Positions 26,325 through 36,961 of a DNA stretch of 64,000 nucleotides are shown one piece after another. Made by a program: the position numbers and the translations under genes. The stretch covers positions 6,634,001 through 6,698,000 of the forward strand of contig NZ_CP052860.1 in the NCBI RefSeq assembly GCF_012935715.1, read 5' to 3'. The notes under the pieces were generated by a model, which did no database searches, was not told the origin of the DNA, and saw nothing but the letters and a program-made list of their open reading frames with translations. Source of the stretch: Pseudomonas sp. ADAK13. GTDB lineage: Bacteria; Pseudomonadota; Gammaproteobacteria; Pseudomonadales; Pseudomonadaceae. Numbering within the stretch: the stretch's first letter is position 1; each line of letters starts with the position of its first letter.

Positions 26325-28853
26325 TCATCCCAACTCCCGCCCCAAAAACGCCGCAGTCCGGCTGCTCTTGCTCTTCGCAACTGTCTGCGGCGTGCCACTC
26401 ACCACCACCTTCCCGCCTCTATCCCCGGCCCCCGGCCCGATATCAATCACCCAATCACTCTGCGCCACCACGCGCATTTCATGCTCGACCACGATCACCG
26501 TATGCCCCGCCTCCACCAGATGGTTCAACTGGCTCAACAACCGGTCCACATCCCGCGGATGCAGCCCGGTCGTCGGCTCATCCAGCACATACAACGTCGC
26601 GCCCCGGGCATTGCGTTGCAACTCGGTCGCCAGCTTGATGCGCTGCGCCTCGCCGCCCGACAGCTCCGTGGCCGGCTGGCCAAGGCGCAAATAGCCCAAG
26701 CCAATATCGCGCAGTACTTGGAGTGAGCGCAGCACGCCCGGTTGCTCGGAAAATACCTCGACCGCCTGTTCAACGGTCAGCCCCAGCACTTGGGCGATGG
26801 TCAGCCCTTGCCACTTGATCGCCAGGGTTTGCGGGTTGTACCGCGCGCCGTGGCACGTCGGGCATGGCGCGTACACGCTGGGCATGAACAGCAATTCAAC
26901 GCTGACAAACCCCTCGCCTTCGCAGTTCGGGCAGCGCCCTTTGGCGACGTTGAAGGAGAACTGCCCGGCGTCGTAATTCCGCTTTTTCGCCGCCGGAGTA
27001 GCGGCGAACAGTTTGCGCACGTTGTCGAACAACCCGGTGTAGGTCGCGAGGTTGGAGCGCGGTGTGCGGCCGATGGGCTTCTGGTCCACTTGAACCAAAC
27101 GGCGGATGTGTTCCAGGCCGCCGCTGATGCGCCCGCCGCTGGTTTGCGGGGCGTCGTCTTCCAGGCTGGGTTCGTCTTCGCTTTCCACCACGCGGCCCAG
27201 GCCTGCGCCTACCAGCTCCAGCAGTGCCTGGCTGACGAGGCTGGATTTGCCCGAGCCGGAGATGCCGGTGACGGCGGTGAAGCAGCCCAGGGGGAAGTCC
27301 ACGCTCAGGCCGTTGAGGTTGTTGCGCGTCACGCCTTCCAGGCTCAGCCAGCCGGTGGGTTGGCGCGGGGGTTGGCTGACCGGGCGTTTTTCGGCGAACA
27401 GGTATTCGCGGGTTTGCGAGGCTTCGATCTGCGCGAGGCCTGCGGGTGGGCCGCTGTACAGGACCTGGCCGCCGTGCTCGCCGGCAGCGGGGCCGACGTC
27501 GATCAGCCAGTCGGCGCGGCGCATGGTTTCCAGATCGTGTTCCACCACGAACAGGGAGTTGCCGGCAGCCTTCAAGCGGTCGAGGGCGGCGAACAGGGCT
27601 TCGCCGTCGGCGGGGTGCAGGCCGGCGGAGGGTTCGTCGAGCACGTAGATCACGCCGAACAGTTGCGAGCCCAGTTGGGTGGCCAGGCGCAGGCGTTGCA
27701 GTTCGCCGGAGGACAGGGTCGGCGTGCTGCGTTCCAGGGCCAGGTAGCCCAGGCCAAGGTCGGTCAGGGTGCTGACGCGCTCCAGCAGGTCCTGGGCAAT
27801 GCGTTGGGCAGCCAGGCGTTTTTCCACAGAGAGTTTTTTGTCGCCCTGCCCTTCGGCCACCGGGCGCAGGAGTTCGGCGAGTTGCAGCAGGGACATTTGC
27901 GACAGTTCACCAATGTCCACGCCGGCAAATTTCACTGACAGCGCGGCCTTGTTCAGGCGTTTGCCTTCGCACAACGGGCATGGGCTGCCCTGCATGAATT
28001 GCGAGACGCGCTTTTTCATCAGGGCGCTTTGGGAGTGGGTGAAGGTGTGCAGGATGTAGCGCCGGGCGCCGGTGAAAGTGCCCTGGTAGCTGGGTTCCAG
28101 TTTACGTTTGAGAGCGTCGCGGGTTTGGGCTGGCGTGAAGCCGGCGTACACCGGAACGGTGGGCGTTTCTTCGGTGAAGAGGATCCAGTCGCGCTGTTTT
28201 TTCGGCAGGTCGCGCCAGGGGATGTCGACGTCGTAGCCCAGGGTGACGAGGATGTCGCGCTGGTTCTGGCCTTGCCACGCCAGCGGCCAGGACGCCACGG
28301 CGCGCTGGCGTATGGTGAGGGACGGATCGGGCACCATCAGGGCTTCGGTCACTTCGTACACGCGGCCAAGGCCGTGGCATTGCGGGCAGGCGCCTTGTGG
28401 CAGGTTGGCGGAAAAGTCTTCGGCGTAGAGCATCGGCTGCCCCGCCGGGTAGCTGCCGGCGCGGGAGTAGAGCATGCGGATCAGGCTGGACAAGGTGGTG
28501 ACACTGCCCACCGAGGAGCGCGTGCTGGGCGTGCCGCGCTGTTGTTGCAGGGCCACCGCGGGGGGCAGGCCTTCGATGGAGTCGACATCGGGTACGCCCA
28601 CCTGGTCGATCAGGCGGCGGGCGTAGGGCGCGACGGATTCGAAGTAGCGGCGCTGGGCTTCCGCGTAGACGGTGGAGAATGCCAGCGAGGATTTGCCGGA
28701 GCCTGACACGCCGGTGAACACCACCAGCGCGTCGCGGGGGATGTCGACGTCGACGTTGCGCAGGTTGTGTTCCCGGGCGCCCCGCACCCGGACGAAGCCT
28801 GGGCGTTGGTTGGAGAGTGAGGCGTCGGGGGGCAGGTTGCGCTGGGAAGTCAT
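26325..28853 (-). CDS. UvrA-like ABC ATPase, short (UvrA2-type)
   Basis: An 842-residue protein with two tandem ABC modules. Walker A motifs are GVSGSGKSS at about 48-56 and GISGSGKSS near 529; signatures are LSSGELQ and LSGGEAQ. Zinc-finger cysteine pairs appear as CPQCHGLG, CPLCEGK, CPNCEGEG and CPTCHGAR. It is about 100 residues shorter than the usual UvrA, as expected for class II UvrA proteins that lack parts of the UvrB-interaction region. These proteins accompany drug resistance or alternative repair. The start at the Met of TSQRNL is my choice, 13 codons inside the longest frame. Confidence 0.88.
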   Translation of the reverse strand: MTSQRNLPPDASLSNQRPGFVRVRGAREHNLRNVDVDIPRDALVVFTGVSGSGKSSLAFSTVYAEAQRRYFESVAPYARRLIDQVGVPDVDSIEGLPPAVALQQQRGTPSTRSSVGSVTTLSSLIRMLYSRAGSYPAGQPMLYAEDFSANLPQGACPQCHGLGRVYEVTEALMVPDPSLTIRQRAVASWPLAWQGQNQRDILVTLGYDVDIPWRDLPKKQRDWILFTEETPTVPVYAGFTPAQTRDALKRKLEPSYQGTFTGARRYILHTFTHSQSALMKKRVSQFMQGSPCPLCEGKRLNKAALSVKFAGVDIGELSQMSLLQLAELLRPVAEGQGDKKLSVEKRLAAQRIAQDLLERVSTLTDLGLGYLALERSTPTLSSGELQRLRLATQLGSQLFGVIYVLDEPSAGLHPADGEALFAALDRLKAAGNSLFVVEHDLETMRRADWLIDVGPAAGEHGGQVLYSGPPAGLAQIEASQTREYLFAEKRPVSQPPRQPTGWLSLEGVTRNNLNGLSVDFPLGCFTAVTGISGSGKSSLVSQALLELVGAGLGRVVESEDEPSLEDDAPQTSGGRISGGLEHIRRLVQVDQKPIGRTPRSNLATYTGLFDNVRKLFAATPAAKKRNYDAGQFSFNVAKGRCPNCEGEGFVSVELLFMPSVYAPCPTCHGARYNPQTLAIKWQGLTIAQVLGLTVEQAVEVFSEQPGVLRSLQVLRDIGLGYLRLGQPATELSGGEAQRIKLATELQRNARGATLYVLDEPTTGLHPRDVDRLLSQLNHLVEAGHTVIVVEHEMRVVAQSDWVIDIGPGAGDRGGKVVVSGTPQTVAKSKSSRTAAFLGRELG

Positions 28854-28893
28854 GGGTAACCTTATCGGTGTGCTCAAGGCAGTGAAGATCAAT

Positions 28894-28985
28894 TGTGGGA
28901 GCCGGGCTTGCCCGCGATGACGGAGTGCCAGTTACCGGATGGGGTGCCTGACACTCCGCCATCGCGGGCAAGCCCGGCTCCCACA
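28894..28985. repeat. REP doublet (REPIN) 2
   Basis: Arms 28894-28927 and 28952-28985 are 34-bp inverted repeats with one mismatch, starting TGTGGGAGCCGGGCTTGCCC. It fills the gap between the UvrA-like and histidine kinase genes. Confidence 0.9.
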
Positions 28986-29018
28986 GTGGTTGGGTGTCGC
29001 TGGCTGGATCTCCATTCG

Positions 29019-30728
29019 TCACATCATCCGGGAGGTCAGCACCGAGCGCACCCGCTGCGCCAACTCATCCGGGCTGTAGGGTTTGCTCAGCAGGTGAATA
29101 TCCTGGCTCAGCAGGTGGTTGCTGGAAAGAATGTCGCGGGTATGCCCGGAGGTAAACAGCACCGCCACCGCCGGCACTTGCTCACGCGCCCACTCGGCCA
29201 GGTCGGTGCTTTTGACCCGCCCCGGCATCACTACGTCGGTAAAGATCAGGTCCGGTTGCAGGCCGGCGCGCAACATCCTCATGGCCTTGTCGCCGTCTTC
29301 GGCGATCAGCACGGTGTAGCCGGATTGTTCCAGCAGTTCCACCGCGGCGGTGCGTACGCCTTCGTTGTCCTCGACCACCAGGATGGTCTCCTGGCCGCCG
29401 GTGTGTTGGGTGAGCTCGACGGGCGCTTCTTGGCTTTGCGGCTCTTCGAGGCTGCGCGGGAAATACATCTGCACCAAGGTGCCGCTACCCACTTCGCTCT
29501 CCACCTCGACGTGTCCGCCACTTTGCCGCACGAACCCGAACACCATGCTCAACCCCAGCCCGGTGCCGTGGCCATCCGGCTTGGTGGTGAAAAACGGTTC
29601 GAAGGCCCGCGCCATGATCGTCGCCGACATGCCGGCGCCACTGTCGGAGACGGCCAGGCGCACGTACTCGCCGGGGCTGATGCTTTTGCCGGCACAGTCC
29701 GGGGGGTTGAGGATGATGTTTTCGCCAGTGATCCGAATCACGCCCTCGCCTTTCATGGCGTCCCGGGCGTTGATCGCGAGGTTCAGCAAGGCGTTTTCCA
29801 GTTGATTGCGGTCGACGTTGATGCACCACGGGTCTTGAGGCAGTTGCACATCAATGTGGATGGTTTCTCCCAGCGCCCGCTGCAGCAGTTCGCCCAGGCC
29901 TTCGTAGATGCGCAGCGGGTTGTACACCGCTGGCGAGAGTGGCTGGCGACGGGCAAACGCCAGCAGTTGCGAGGTGAGCTTGGCCCCGCGCTCCACCGCC
30001 GCAATCGCGGCGCTGACCCGGCGCTGCACCTGGGGGTTGTCCGGCTCATGCCGGGCCAGCAGGTGCAGGTTACCGGCGACCACTTGCAGCAGGTTGTTGA
30101 AGTCGTGGGCCACGCCGCCGGTCAGGCCACCGATGGCTTCCAGCTTCTGCGACTGGCGCAGCTGCTCTTCGGCGGTGGAGCGGGCCTGCACTTCCGCCGC
30201 GACGCGCTGCTCCAGGTTGTGGGTGAGTTCCTGGCGCAGGCGCTCGGAGATCATATGTTCGGTGGTCTCCACCACAATCGCCAACACCCCGCCCGGCCGC
30301 TGGTCATCGCCGGCTACAGGGCTGTAATACAGGTCCATCCAGACTTCTTCCGGGCGGCCGTCGCGCAGCAGTTCCAGGGGCAGATTGCGGTACGACAAGG
30401 TGCCGCCGGCCAGGCAGGTGTCGACCACATGGCGGTTGAAGTCGGCGACTTCCGGCCAGCCCAATTCCACCGGCACCCCCAGCAGATACGGGTGACGGCC
30501 ACCGGCAAACACCGAATAGCTGTCGTTGTAGATCATGTAACCCGCCGGCCCCCACAGCATCACCATGGGCATCGGCGAGGCCAGCATCATCTGCACGGCA
30601 CTCACCAGGCTGCCGGGCCAGTGGTCCAGCGGGCCGAGGTCGGTGCCGGACCAGTCGAAAGCACGAATCCTCTGGGCCATTTCCCCAGCCCAGCCTTCAC
30701 AGCCGTGGGTATTCGATAAAAACTGCAT
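29019..30728 (-). CDS. PAS hybrid histidine kinase with C-terminal receiver
   Basis: A 569-residue soluble sensor kinase. The N-terminal PAS-like region (about 20-155) includes FDWSGTDLGPLDHWPGSL, common in Pseudomonas PAS kinases. A short coiled coil follows, then HisKA with the phospho-accepting His about residue 208 (GGVAHDFNNLLQ), the ATPase domain (VSDSGAGM, GHGTGLGLSM) and a receiver with Asp about 498 (LIFTDVVMPG). No transmembrane helix is present. The start is the Met of QFLSNTHG. It lies downstream of dnaE2 on the same strand, 114 bp away, but nothing ties it to the SOS cassette. Confidence 0.9.
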   Translation of the reverse strand: MQFLSNTHGCEGWAGEMAQRIRAFDWSGTDLGPLDHWPGSLVSAVQMMLASPMPMVMLWGPAGYMIYNDSYSVFAGGRHPYLLGVPVELGWPEVADFNRHVVDTCLAGGTLSYRNLPLELLRDGRPEEVWMDLYYSPVAGDDQRPGGVLAIVVETTEHMISERLRQELTHNLEQRVAAEVQARSTAEEQLRQSQKLEAIGGLTGGVAHDFNNLLQVVAGNLHLLARHEPDNPQVQRRVSAAIAAVERGAKLTSQLLAFARRQPLSPAVYNPLRIYEGLGELLQRALGETIHIDVQLPQDPWCINVDRNQLENALLNLAINARDAMKGEGVIRITGENIILNPPDCAGKSISPGEYVRLAVSDSGAGMSATIMARAFEPFFTTKPDGHGTGLGLSMVFGFVRQSGGHVEVESEVGSGTLVQMYFPRSLEEPQSQEAPVELTQHTGGQETILVVEDNEGVRTAAVELLEQSGYTVLIAEDGDKAMRMLRAGLQPDLIFTDVVMPGRVKSTDLAEWAREQVPAVAVLFTSGHTRDILSSNHLLSQDIHLLSKPYSPDELAQRVRSVLTSRMM

Positions 30729-30842
30729 CGGTCGGCTCTGCAAAAAGATAAAAGGTGGGCGGCAATGAAAACTTTGAGCCTGACAGCAGCGGTTGGTTTC
30801 ATTGCATAGTGCTGATGCGCGGATGAACGGACAAGGGCCGGC

Positions 30843-33800
30843 TCAGCGAAAATCCCGGCTGCGCACATTGATGCCTGACAACAAGGGGGTCAGGTCGGTC
30901 AAGCGTCCGGCGATCAGGTGCCGAACCTCCCCCACTGCCTCCCAGCGCCCGTCCACTTTGAGCAGCCGCGAGCCCACCAGCGCCTGGCGTTGGCGCTCGG
31001 CCAAATCACGCCAGACCACTACGTTGATATTGCCGAACTCATCTTCCAGGGTGACAAAGGTGACGCCGCTGGCGGTCCCCGGGCGTTGTCGACCGGTGAC
31101 CAAACCGGCGACGCTGACATTGCGTCCATGCTCGACCCGCAGCAACTCTTGGGAACTGCGACAACGCCGCGCCCGCAGTTCATCGCGCAACAACGCCAGG
31201 GGATGTGGACCGAGGGTGGTGCCGACGCTGGCGTAGTCGGCATACAAATCCTCGCCCACCGTCGGTTGCAGCAGCTCCACCACCGCCTCTTCGGGGCTGG
31301 CCACCCCGGCAAACAGGCCGAGTTGTTTCTGCACCCCGGCCACCTCCCAGCGCGCCCGGTGCCGATGCCCGGCCAGGCCACGCAAGGCCCCGGCATCCGC
31401 CAGCAGCTCCTGGGCGCGGGTGTCCAGGAGGGCGCGTTCGCCGAGGTCGGCAATATCGGAAAATGCCCGGACCTGGCGCGCTGTTTCGATGCGCCGGCCA
31501 TCCTCTTCGCGAAACCCGGAGATCATCCGCAAGCCCATGTGAATGGCCGGTTGCTGGCCGTCGATCGGTTCAAGGCTGCAGTCCCAGTCACTGGTCTGCA
31601 CGTCCACCGGGCGGATCTGCAAATGATGGCGCCGGGCGTCCTGCAGGATCTGGTCGGGGCTGTAGAAACCCATGGGCCAGCTGTTGATCAGGGCGCAGGC
31701 AAACGCTGCCGGTTCGTGGCATTTGAGCCAGCAACTGGCGTAGGTCAGCAAGGCGAAACTGGCGGCGTGGGACTCGGGAAACCCGTAGCTGCCAAAGCCC
31801 TTGATCTGCTCGAAAATCTGCGCGGCGAAGGCTTCGGTGTAGCCGTTTTTCAGCATGCCGGTGCGCAGGCGCTGCTGGTGGGGTTCGAGGCCGCCGTGGC
31901 GTTTCCAGGCGGCCATGGAACGGCGCAACTGGTCGGCCTCGCCGGGGCTGTAGTCGGCAGCGACCATGGCGATCTGCATGACCTGTTCCTGGAACAGCGG
32001 GATGCCCAGGGTGCGCTTGAGCACGCTTTCCAGTTCCGGCGATGGGTAGGTTTCGGGTTCTTCCTTGTTCCGCCGCCGCAGGTACGGGTGCACCATGCCG
32101 CCCTGGATCGGGCCCGGTCGCACGATAGCGACCTCAATCACCAGGTCGTAGAATTTTTCCGGTCGCAAACGCGGCAACATCGACATCTGCGCCCGCGATT
32201 CAATCTGGAACACGCCGATGGTGTCGGCCTTGCTGATCATCGCGTAGATCGCCGCGTCTTCCTTGGGGACCGAGGCCAGGCTCAGGTCTTGATTGCGATG
32301 GCGGCGCAACAGGTCGAAGCAGCGGCGAATCGCGCTGAGCATGCCCAGCGCAAGAATATCCACCTTGAGCAGGCCCACCGCGTCGAGGTCGTCCTTGTCC
32401 CACTGGATGATGGTGCGCTCGGCCATGGCGGCATTTTCCACCGGCACCAGGGTGTCCAGCGGGTGTTCGGAAATCACGAAGCCGCCGGGGTGCTGGGACA
32501 GGTGCCGGGGGAAGCCGATCAGTTGCTGAGTGAGTGTGAGCACCCGGCGCAACACCGGGCTGTCGGGGTCGAAGCCGCCTTCGCGCAGGCGCTCCAGGGG
32601 CGGCGCTTCATCGCTCCAGCGCCCGCAGCAGTCGGCCAGGGCGTTGACCTGATCCGGCGGCAACCCGAGGGCCTTGGCCACATCGCGCACCGCACCGGCG
32701 CCGTGGTAGCTGCTGACCACCGCCGTCAACGCGGCGCGGGTGCGGCCGTAGCGCTGGAAGACGTATTGCAGCACTTCTTCGCGGCGTTCGTGTTCGAAGT
32801 CCACGTCGATGTCGGGCGGCTCGTTGCGCTCCCGTGACAGGAAGCGCTCGAACAACATGTTCATCAGGCTGGGGTCGATCTCGGTGATGCCCAGGGCAAA
32901 ACACACCGCCGAGTTGGCCGCCGAGCCGCGGCCCTGGCACAGGATCGAACGGCTGCGGGCGAAGCGCACAATGTCGTGCACGGTGAGGAAGTAGCTTTCG
33001 TAGCCCAGCTCGGTGATCAACTTCAGCTCATCGTTGATCTGCCCAAGGGTCTTGGCGTCGACACCGTCGGGCCAGCGCTGGGCGATGCCCTCTTCGGTCA
33101 GGGTGCGCAGCCAGGTTCCCGGAGTTTGCCCTTCGGGCACCAGTTCTCGCGGGTATTGATAGCGCAACTGGCCCAGGTCAAAGGTGCAACGCCGGGCGAT
33201 GTTCAGGGACTCTTCCAGCAAGTGCGCCGGGTACAGCGCGGCCAATGCGTCGAGTGTGCGCAAGTGCCGCTCGCCATTGGGGTGCAGGCGCGTGCCGGCC
33301 TCGGCCACCGGGACGTGATGACGGATCGCGGTCATGGTGTCTTGCAGCGCACGGCGGCCACGCACATGCATGTGCACATCGCCGCAGGCCACCGCCGGCA
33401 AGTGCAGGCTGGCGGCCAGGTTCAGGCGTTGCTCAAGGTGGCGGGCATCGTTCTGACCGCAGTGCAACTCCACCGCCAGCCACAGGCGGTCGGTGAAGGT
33501 GCTGCGCAGCCATTGGATATGGGCCTGGGTGTCGGTGTCTTCAGCCATCCATAACGCCAGCAGACCTTGCACGCAGGTGAAGTCTTCCGGCAGCAGCCGG
33601 TAGTGACCTTTTTCCGCACGGCGGCGGGCGATGGTGATCAGCCGGCACAGGTGCTGGTAGCCCTCCAGGTTCTCCACCAGCAGCACCAGCTTGGGGCCGT
33701 TTTCGAGGCGCATCTCACTGCCGATAATCAGCGGCAACTCGACCGCCTTGGCCGCCTGCCAGGCACGGACGATGCCCGACAAAGTGCATTCATCGGTGAT

Positions 33801-33911
33801 CGCCAGGGCCTCATAGCCTTGCTGTTTGGCCCGTTCAAACAGTTCCCGCGCACTGGAGGCGCCACGCTGGAAGCTGAAGTTGGACAGGCAATGCAGCTCC
33901 GCGTACTTCAT
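30843..33911 (-). CDS. dnaE2: Error-prone DNA polymerase DnaE2
   Basis: A 1022-residue C-family polymerase. The N-terminal PHP domain starts [20 protein letters not shown]. The palm catalytic acidics are in P-P-D-I-D-V-D-F, and finger and thumb regions follow ([19 protein letters not shown]). An OB-fold follows near the C-terminus ([18 protein letters not shown]). It is shorter than replicative DnaE, as DnaE2 is. With ImuA and ImuB it carries out SOS mutagenic bypass. Its start overlaps the imuB stop by 4 bp. The longest frame starts 120 bp earlier, inside imuB, and I reject that start. Confidence 0.95.
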   Translation of the reverse strand: MKYAELHCLSNFSFQRGASSARELFERAKQQGYEALAITDECTLSGIVRAWQAAKAVELPLIIGSEMRLENGPKLVLLVENLEGYQHLCRLITIARRRAEKGHYRLLPEDFTCVQGLLALWMAEDTDTQAHIQWLRSTFTDRLWLAVELHCGQNDARHLEQRLNLAASLHLPAVACGDVHMHVRGRRALQDTMTAIRHHVPVAEAGTRLHPNGERHLRTLDALAALYPAHLLEESLNIARRCTFDLGQLRYQYPRELVPEGQTPGTWLRTLTEEGIAQRWPDGVDAKTLGQINDELKLITELGYESYFLTVHDIVRFARSRSILCQGRGSAANSAVCFALGITEIDPSLMNMLFERFLSRERNEPPDIDVDFEHERREEVLQYVFQRYGRTRAALTAVVSSYHGAGAVRDVAKALGLPPDQVNALADCCGRWSDEAPPLERLREGGFDPDSPVLRRVLTLTQQLIGFPRHLSQHPGGFVISEHPLDTLVPVENAAMAERTIIQWDKDDLDAVGLLKVDILALGMLSAIRRCFDLLRRHRNQDLSLASVPKEDAAIYAMISKADTIGVFQIESRAQMSMLPRLRPEKFYDLVIEVAIVRPGPIQGGMVHPYLRRRNKEEPETYPSPELESVLKRTLGIPLFQEQVMQIAMVAADYSPGEADQLRRSMAAWKRHGGLEPHQQRLRTGMLKNGYTEAFAAQIFEQIKGFGSYGFPESHAASFALLTYASCWLKCHEPAAFACALINSWPMGFYSPDQILQDARRHHLQIRPVDVQTSDWDCSLEPIDGQQPAIHMGLRMISGFREEDGRRIETARQVRAFSDIADLGERALLDTRAQELLADAGALRGLAGHRHRARWEVAGVQKQLGLFAGVASPEEAVVELLQPTVGEDLYADYASVGTTLGPHPLALLRDELRARRCRSSQELLRVEHGRNVSVAGLVTGRQRPGTASGVTFVTLEDEFGNINVVVWRDLAERQRQALVGSRLLKVDGRWEAVGEVRHLIAGRLTDLTPLLSGINVRSRDFR

Positions 33912-35323
33912 GCAAACCAGCCTTGCAGCCACAGCGCGCCGCTTTCGCCCACAGCGCGATAAGCCCAGCCCTGCTGGCCCGCGCGGGTGCGCACCAGGTA
34001 GTAATCGCGGCGCACATCGGCGCCATCCCACCAGCCGGACTCGATGCGCTCCGGGCCCATCAAAATTTGCAGGCCCTGTTCGGCCAGGGGCGTCGGTTCA
34101 GGCAACAACCAGCCGGGGCGCTGCACAGTGTTTGAGGGCACGCACGGGCGCAGGTCAGCACCGGGTTGCCAGGCGCATTCGGGGCGGTGGTCGGCGTGAA
34201 AGCGCAGGCCTTGCACCGCCTCGTCCCCCAGCCGCGCCCGCAGGCGTTCACGCAGTTGTTCCCACGGCAGGGTTTGTTGCGGGCGCTCGTCGAACAGGTC
34301 CTGGCGCTGGGGCACAAACACCGGCAGGTCCTGGGCCACCAGGCGAAAGCCACGCACCGGCGAGGTGACTTGCACCTGCTCCAGGCGACCACGGGCCAGT
34401 TCGAACAGCATCGCCGCGTCGCGCTCGGCGCTGAGCAGGCCAACCTTGATGAGGGTGTCGGGTTCAGCGGCGTGTTCCAGGTGCAGGTCAAAGCGCTGCA
34501 CGCCACTGTCGCGGCCACACAAAAAAGCCGACAGGTCGCCGGTCAAACGGCGCAACGGAAACAGCAAGGCCTGGTGGGACGACACATCAAAATTCAGCTC
34601 GATGCGCACATCGAAGCGGTCCGGCGGCTGGTAGAACGCCAGGGCCAGGGGCCGTTGCCCGCTCAGTGCATCGAGGTGCTTGAGCAGCGCCGCGTCAAAG
34701 CGCCGGGCCAGGGTATGCCGGGGCAACGCCTGCACCTGGGCCAGGGTGCGCAAGCCCATGCGTGATAACGCGGTGGCGGCGTGCGGGTCGAGGCCGGCGC
34801 GGTCGATGGGGATGGGTGCCAGGGCGTGTTGCAGGCATGGGTCATCGGCCACGGCCAGGCCGTCGTAGGCATTCGCCAATATCCGCGCCGCCGCCGGGTT
34901 CGGTGCGGCGACGATGCGGTGACGAAACCCCAGTTCGGTCAGTTCCTTGCGCAAGCGCGCCTCAAGCTGCGGCCACGGACCGAACAGGCCCAGGCTCGAT
35001 TCGATTTCGAACAGCAACGCCCGTGGGTAATACACGCTGACCTGGGAACTGAAACGGTAGGCCCAGGCGGCCAGAAACTGCTGCCAGTATTCGATCTGCG
35101 CCGGGTCGTATTCGGCGCAGGCAAACGCCTTGGTCAAGGCATGGGCTGCCGTCAGGGATTGGCCGGGGCGCAGGCCGAGTTTGCGTGCGGCGTCATTGAC
35201 GGTTTGCAGCACCCGCCGCTGCGGCGTGCCGGCCAGCAGGGCCAACGGCTGATCCGGCTCGGGGCGCGAACGCAGCACCCCGTCCAGCGCCAATTGCGGG
35301 AAGACAATACACACCCAGCGCAT
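33908..35323 (-). CDS. imuB: ImuB, catalytically dead Y-family polymerase-like protein
   Basis: A 471-residue protein with the Y-family fold. The usual N-terminal catalytic Asp motif is replaced ([17 protein letters not shown]), as in ImuB proteins that serve as a scaffold bringing DnaE2 to the beta clamp. The helix-hairpin-helix part ([25 protein letters not shown]) is visible. It lies between imuA (7 bp upstream) and dnaE2 (4-bp overlap). I start at the Met of RWVCIVFPQ, 8 codons inside the longest frame. Confidence 0.93.
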   Translation of the reverse strand: MRWVCIVFPQLALDGVLRSRPEPDQPLALLAGTPQRRVLQTVNDAARKLGLRPGQSLTAAHALTKAFACAEYDPAQIEYWQQFLAAWAYRFSSQVSVYYPRALLFEIESSLGLFGPWPQLEARLRKELTELGFRHRIVAAPNPAAARILANAYDGLAVADDPCLQHALAPIPIDRAGLDPHAATALSRMGLRTLAQVQALPRHTLARRFDAALLKHLDALSGQRPLALAFYQPPDRFDVRIELNFDVSSHQALLFPLRRLTGDLSAFLCGRDSGVQRFDLHLEHAAEPDTLIKVGLLSAERDAAMLFELARGRLEQVQVTSPVRGFRLVAQDLPVFVPQRQDLFDERPQQTLPWEQLRERLRARLGDEAVQGLRFHADHRPECAWQPGADLRPCVPSNTVQRPGWLLPEPTPLAEQGLQILMGPERIESGWWDGADVRRDYYLVRTRAGQQGWAYRAVGESGALWLQGWFA

Positions 35324-35330
35324 GCCAACC

Positions 35331-35942
35331 TCAGTGCCCAAGCGCAATGGGCGCGGGATGGGCCAGGCCGCCCCGGCACTTGAGCACCCGCACCTGTGCC
35401 GGGCTGGCCTCCACCGCCAGGCGCAAGGCGGCCGGTGACGGGTTGATGGCCTCGTTCAAGGAGCGCCAGGCGAAGGCCAGGGTCTGGCCGGTTTCCGCCG
35501 CCACCTGCAAGCGGCGCAAGGCCCGGTCATCGGCCTTGCGCGGCCAGCACAGCACCGCGCCACAACTGCCGGAACGCAGGCATTGCTCCACCGCCCACAA
35601 GGCGTCGCGCTCATCGGCCTGGATCACCGAAAGCTGGCGCACATCCACCCCGGCGTTTTGCCAGGCGTGGGGGTACGGCGTGTAAGGCGGCGCCACCAGC
35701 ACGATGCGCTCGCCAGCCGCTGACAAGCGCGCCAGGGTCGGCCACACCAGTTGCAACTCACCCACGCCCTCCTTCGCCATCAGGATTTCGCTCAACGCCG
35801 CTTCCGGCCAGCCGCCGCTGGGCAGCACCGCATCCAGGGCCGCAAGCCCGGTGGGATGCACGCTGGCAGGCGGCGCGGCGGGCCGGCCTTTCCAGACCCG
35901 GCCGCCATTGAACAGCGAGTCCAGTGCAACGACGGCGCCCAT
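35331..35942 (-). CDS. imuA: ImuA, translesion synthesis accessory protein
   Basis: A 203-residue RecA/SulA-like protein without a full Walker A motif. It contains HPTGLAALDAVLPSGGWPEAALSEIL, the start of the ImuA/RecA-like core, and ILMAKEGVGELQLVWPTLA. It shares one base of the lexA stop at its start (TGATG), so the four genes lexA2-imuA-imuB-dnaE2 form one operon under the LexA2 operator. It works with ImuB and RecA in damage-induced mutagenesis. Confidence 0.92.
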   Translation of the reverse strand: MGAVVALDSLFNGGRVWKGRPAAPPASVHPTGLAALDAVLPSGGWPEAALSEILMAKEGVGELQLVWPTLARLSAAGERIVLVAPPYTPYPHAWQNAGVDVRQLSVIQADERDALWAVEQCLRSGSCGAVLCWPRKADDRALRRLQVAAETGQTLAFAWRSLNEAINPSPAALRLAVEASPAQVRVLKCRGGLAHPAPIALGH

Positions 35943-36559
35943 CAGCCTTGCCTCACCAAACCGCAAAACACCCCTTCGATGGCAAGGTCCTGATCAGGCC
36001 GCACCACGATGGGTTGATAGGCGGGGTTGCGCGGCAGCAGGCGCACGCGCTCGCCCACGTGTTCGAAACGCTTGATGGTGACTTCACCGTCCAGGCGCGC
36101 CACCACGATCTGCCCGTTCAAGGCCTCGGCACTGCGGCGCACGCCCACCAGGTCGCCATCGAGGATGCCGTCTTCGATCATCGAATCGCCCTGCACCCGC
36201 AGCAGGTAATCCGGGGTTTTCGCGAACAGGGCCGGGTCGAGCAGCAGGCGATTGTGAACCTCGGCATCGGCGCCGATGGGCAGGCCGGCGGCCACCCGGC
36301 CAAGCACCGGGATGTCCAGCAGCTCAGGCCGCGCCGGCTGATTGAGCAGGCGAATGCCACGGGCCTGGTTCGGGTTGACCTCGATAAAGCCGCCCTCGGT
36401 CAGCGCCACCACATGCTTGCGCGCCACACTGCGGGAGGCAAAGCCGAACGCCTCGGCGATCTCGGCGAGGCTGGGGGACTGGCCTTGCTGCGCGATGCGG
36501 TCGCGGATAAAGGTCAGGATGGCGGTACGGCGGGGCGTTAAGTTCGTCATGGAGTACAT
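35942..36559 (-). CDS. lexA2: LexA repressor, second type (LexA2)
   Basis: A 205-residue SOS repressor. The N-terminal winged helix (TPRRTAILTFIRDRIAQQGQ, LAEIAEAFGFASRSVARKH) and the S24 peptidase domain are complete: an A-G cleavage bond in GRVAAGLPIGAD, the catalytic Ser in QGDSMIEDGILDGD and the Lys in IVVARLDGEVTIKRFE. I start at MYSMTNL because AGGAG lies 5 nt upstream; ATG 36550 is the alternative. It heads the imuA-imuB-dnaE2 cassette, as the second lexA does in other pseudomonads. Damage-activated RecA would trigger its cleavage. Confidence 0.93.
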   Translation of the reverse strand: MYSMTNLTPRRTAILTFIRDRIAQQGQSPSLAEIAEAFGFASRSVARKHVVALTEGGFIEVNPNQARGIRLLNQPARPELLDIPVLGRVAAGLPIGADAEVHNRLLLDPALFAKTPDYLLRVQGDSMIEDGILDGDLVGVRRSAEALNGQIVVARLDGEVTIKRFEHVGERVRLLPRNPAYQPIVVRPDQDLAIEGVFCGLVRQG

Positions 36560-36568
36560 TTGTACTCC
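36551..36568. promoter_or_regulatory. LexA2-type operator over the lexA2 start
   Basis: GGAGTACA-TT-TGTACTCC is a perfect 18-bp palindrome and includes AGTAC-N4-GTACT, close to the reported LexA2 site of Pseudomonas putida. On the minus strand it covers the AGGAG ribosome binding site and the chosen start codon. No LexA1-type CTGT-N8-ACAG box is seen here. Confidence 0.8.
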
Positions 36569-36663
36569 TGTGGGAAATTTCCTGCAATATCCGTCAGTCG
36601 CTTCCCACTCCGCCACTGGAAAAGCCCGCGCCAAGTTGACGAACGGTCTTCCGAATGTTCAGA

Positions 36664-36853
36664 TGCCGGCCTGTTTCAGGTGCCTCATGCCGCCGTGCAT
36701 GGGGTGAAACGGGAAACCGGTGCCGCTCTTTCCGAGCCAGTCCGGTGCTGCCCCCGCAACGGTAGACGCGTGATCCCTTCGACACACCACTGTGGCCCGC
36801 GCGCCATGGGAAGGTGAAGGTGTCCATACGCGTGAGCCCGGAGACCGGCCTGG
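36664..36853 (+). ncRNA. Cobalamin riboswitch
   Basis: The order of conserved elements is that of the AdoCbl riboswitch: TTTCAGGTGCC, GGGAAACCGGTG, TCCGGTGCTGCCCCCGCAAC, then GCCATGGGAAGG, ending with the B12 box AGCCCGGAGACCGGCCTG at 36835-36852. It lies 109 bp before the BtuB-like gene and should reduce its expression when cobalamin is plentiful. The expression platform between 36853 and 36961 is not resolved; a weak GAGAAG ribosome binding site precedes the start. Confidence 0.95.
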
Positions 36854-36961
36854 AATTCTGTTTGGCAAAATCCTGCGGTGGGCGGGCATGGGCCGGTATT
36901 GGCGTGTGCTCGGTGCCTACTCGTGCGTGCTTTTCGCGAAAGATACTTTTCCGAGAAGACT

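Noticed and set aside
26742..32837. Long plus-strand open frames (26742-27938, 28893-30719, 30918-32837)
   Set aside because: They lie antisense to the UvrA-like, histidine kinase and dnaE2 genes, have His/Gln/Gly-rich low-complexity translations, and show no motif.
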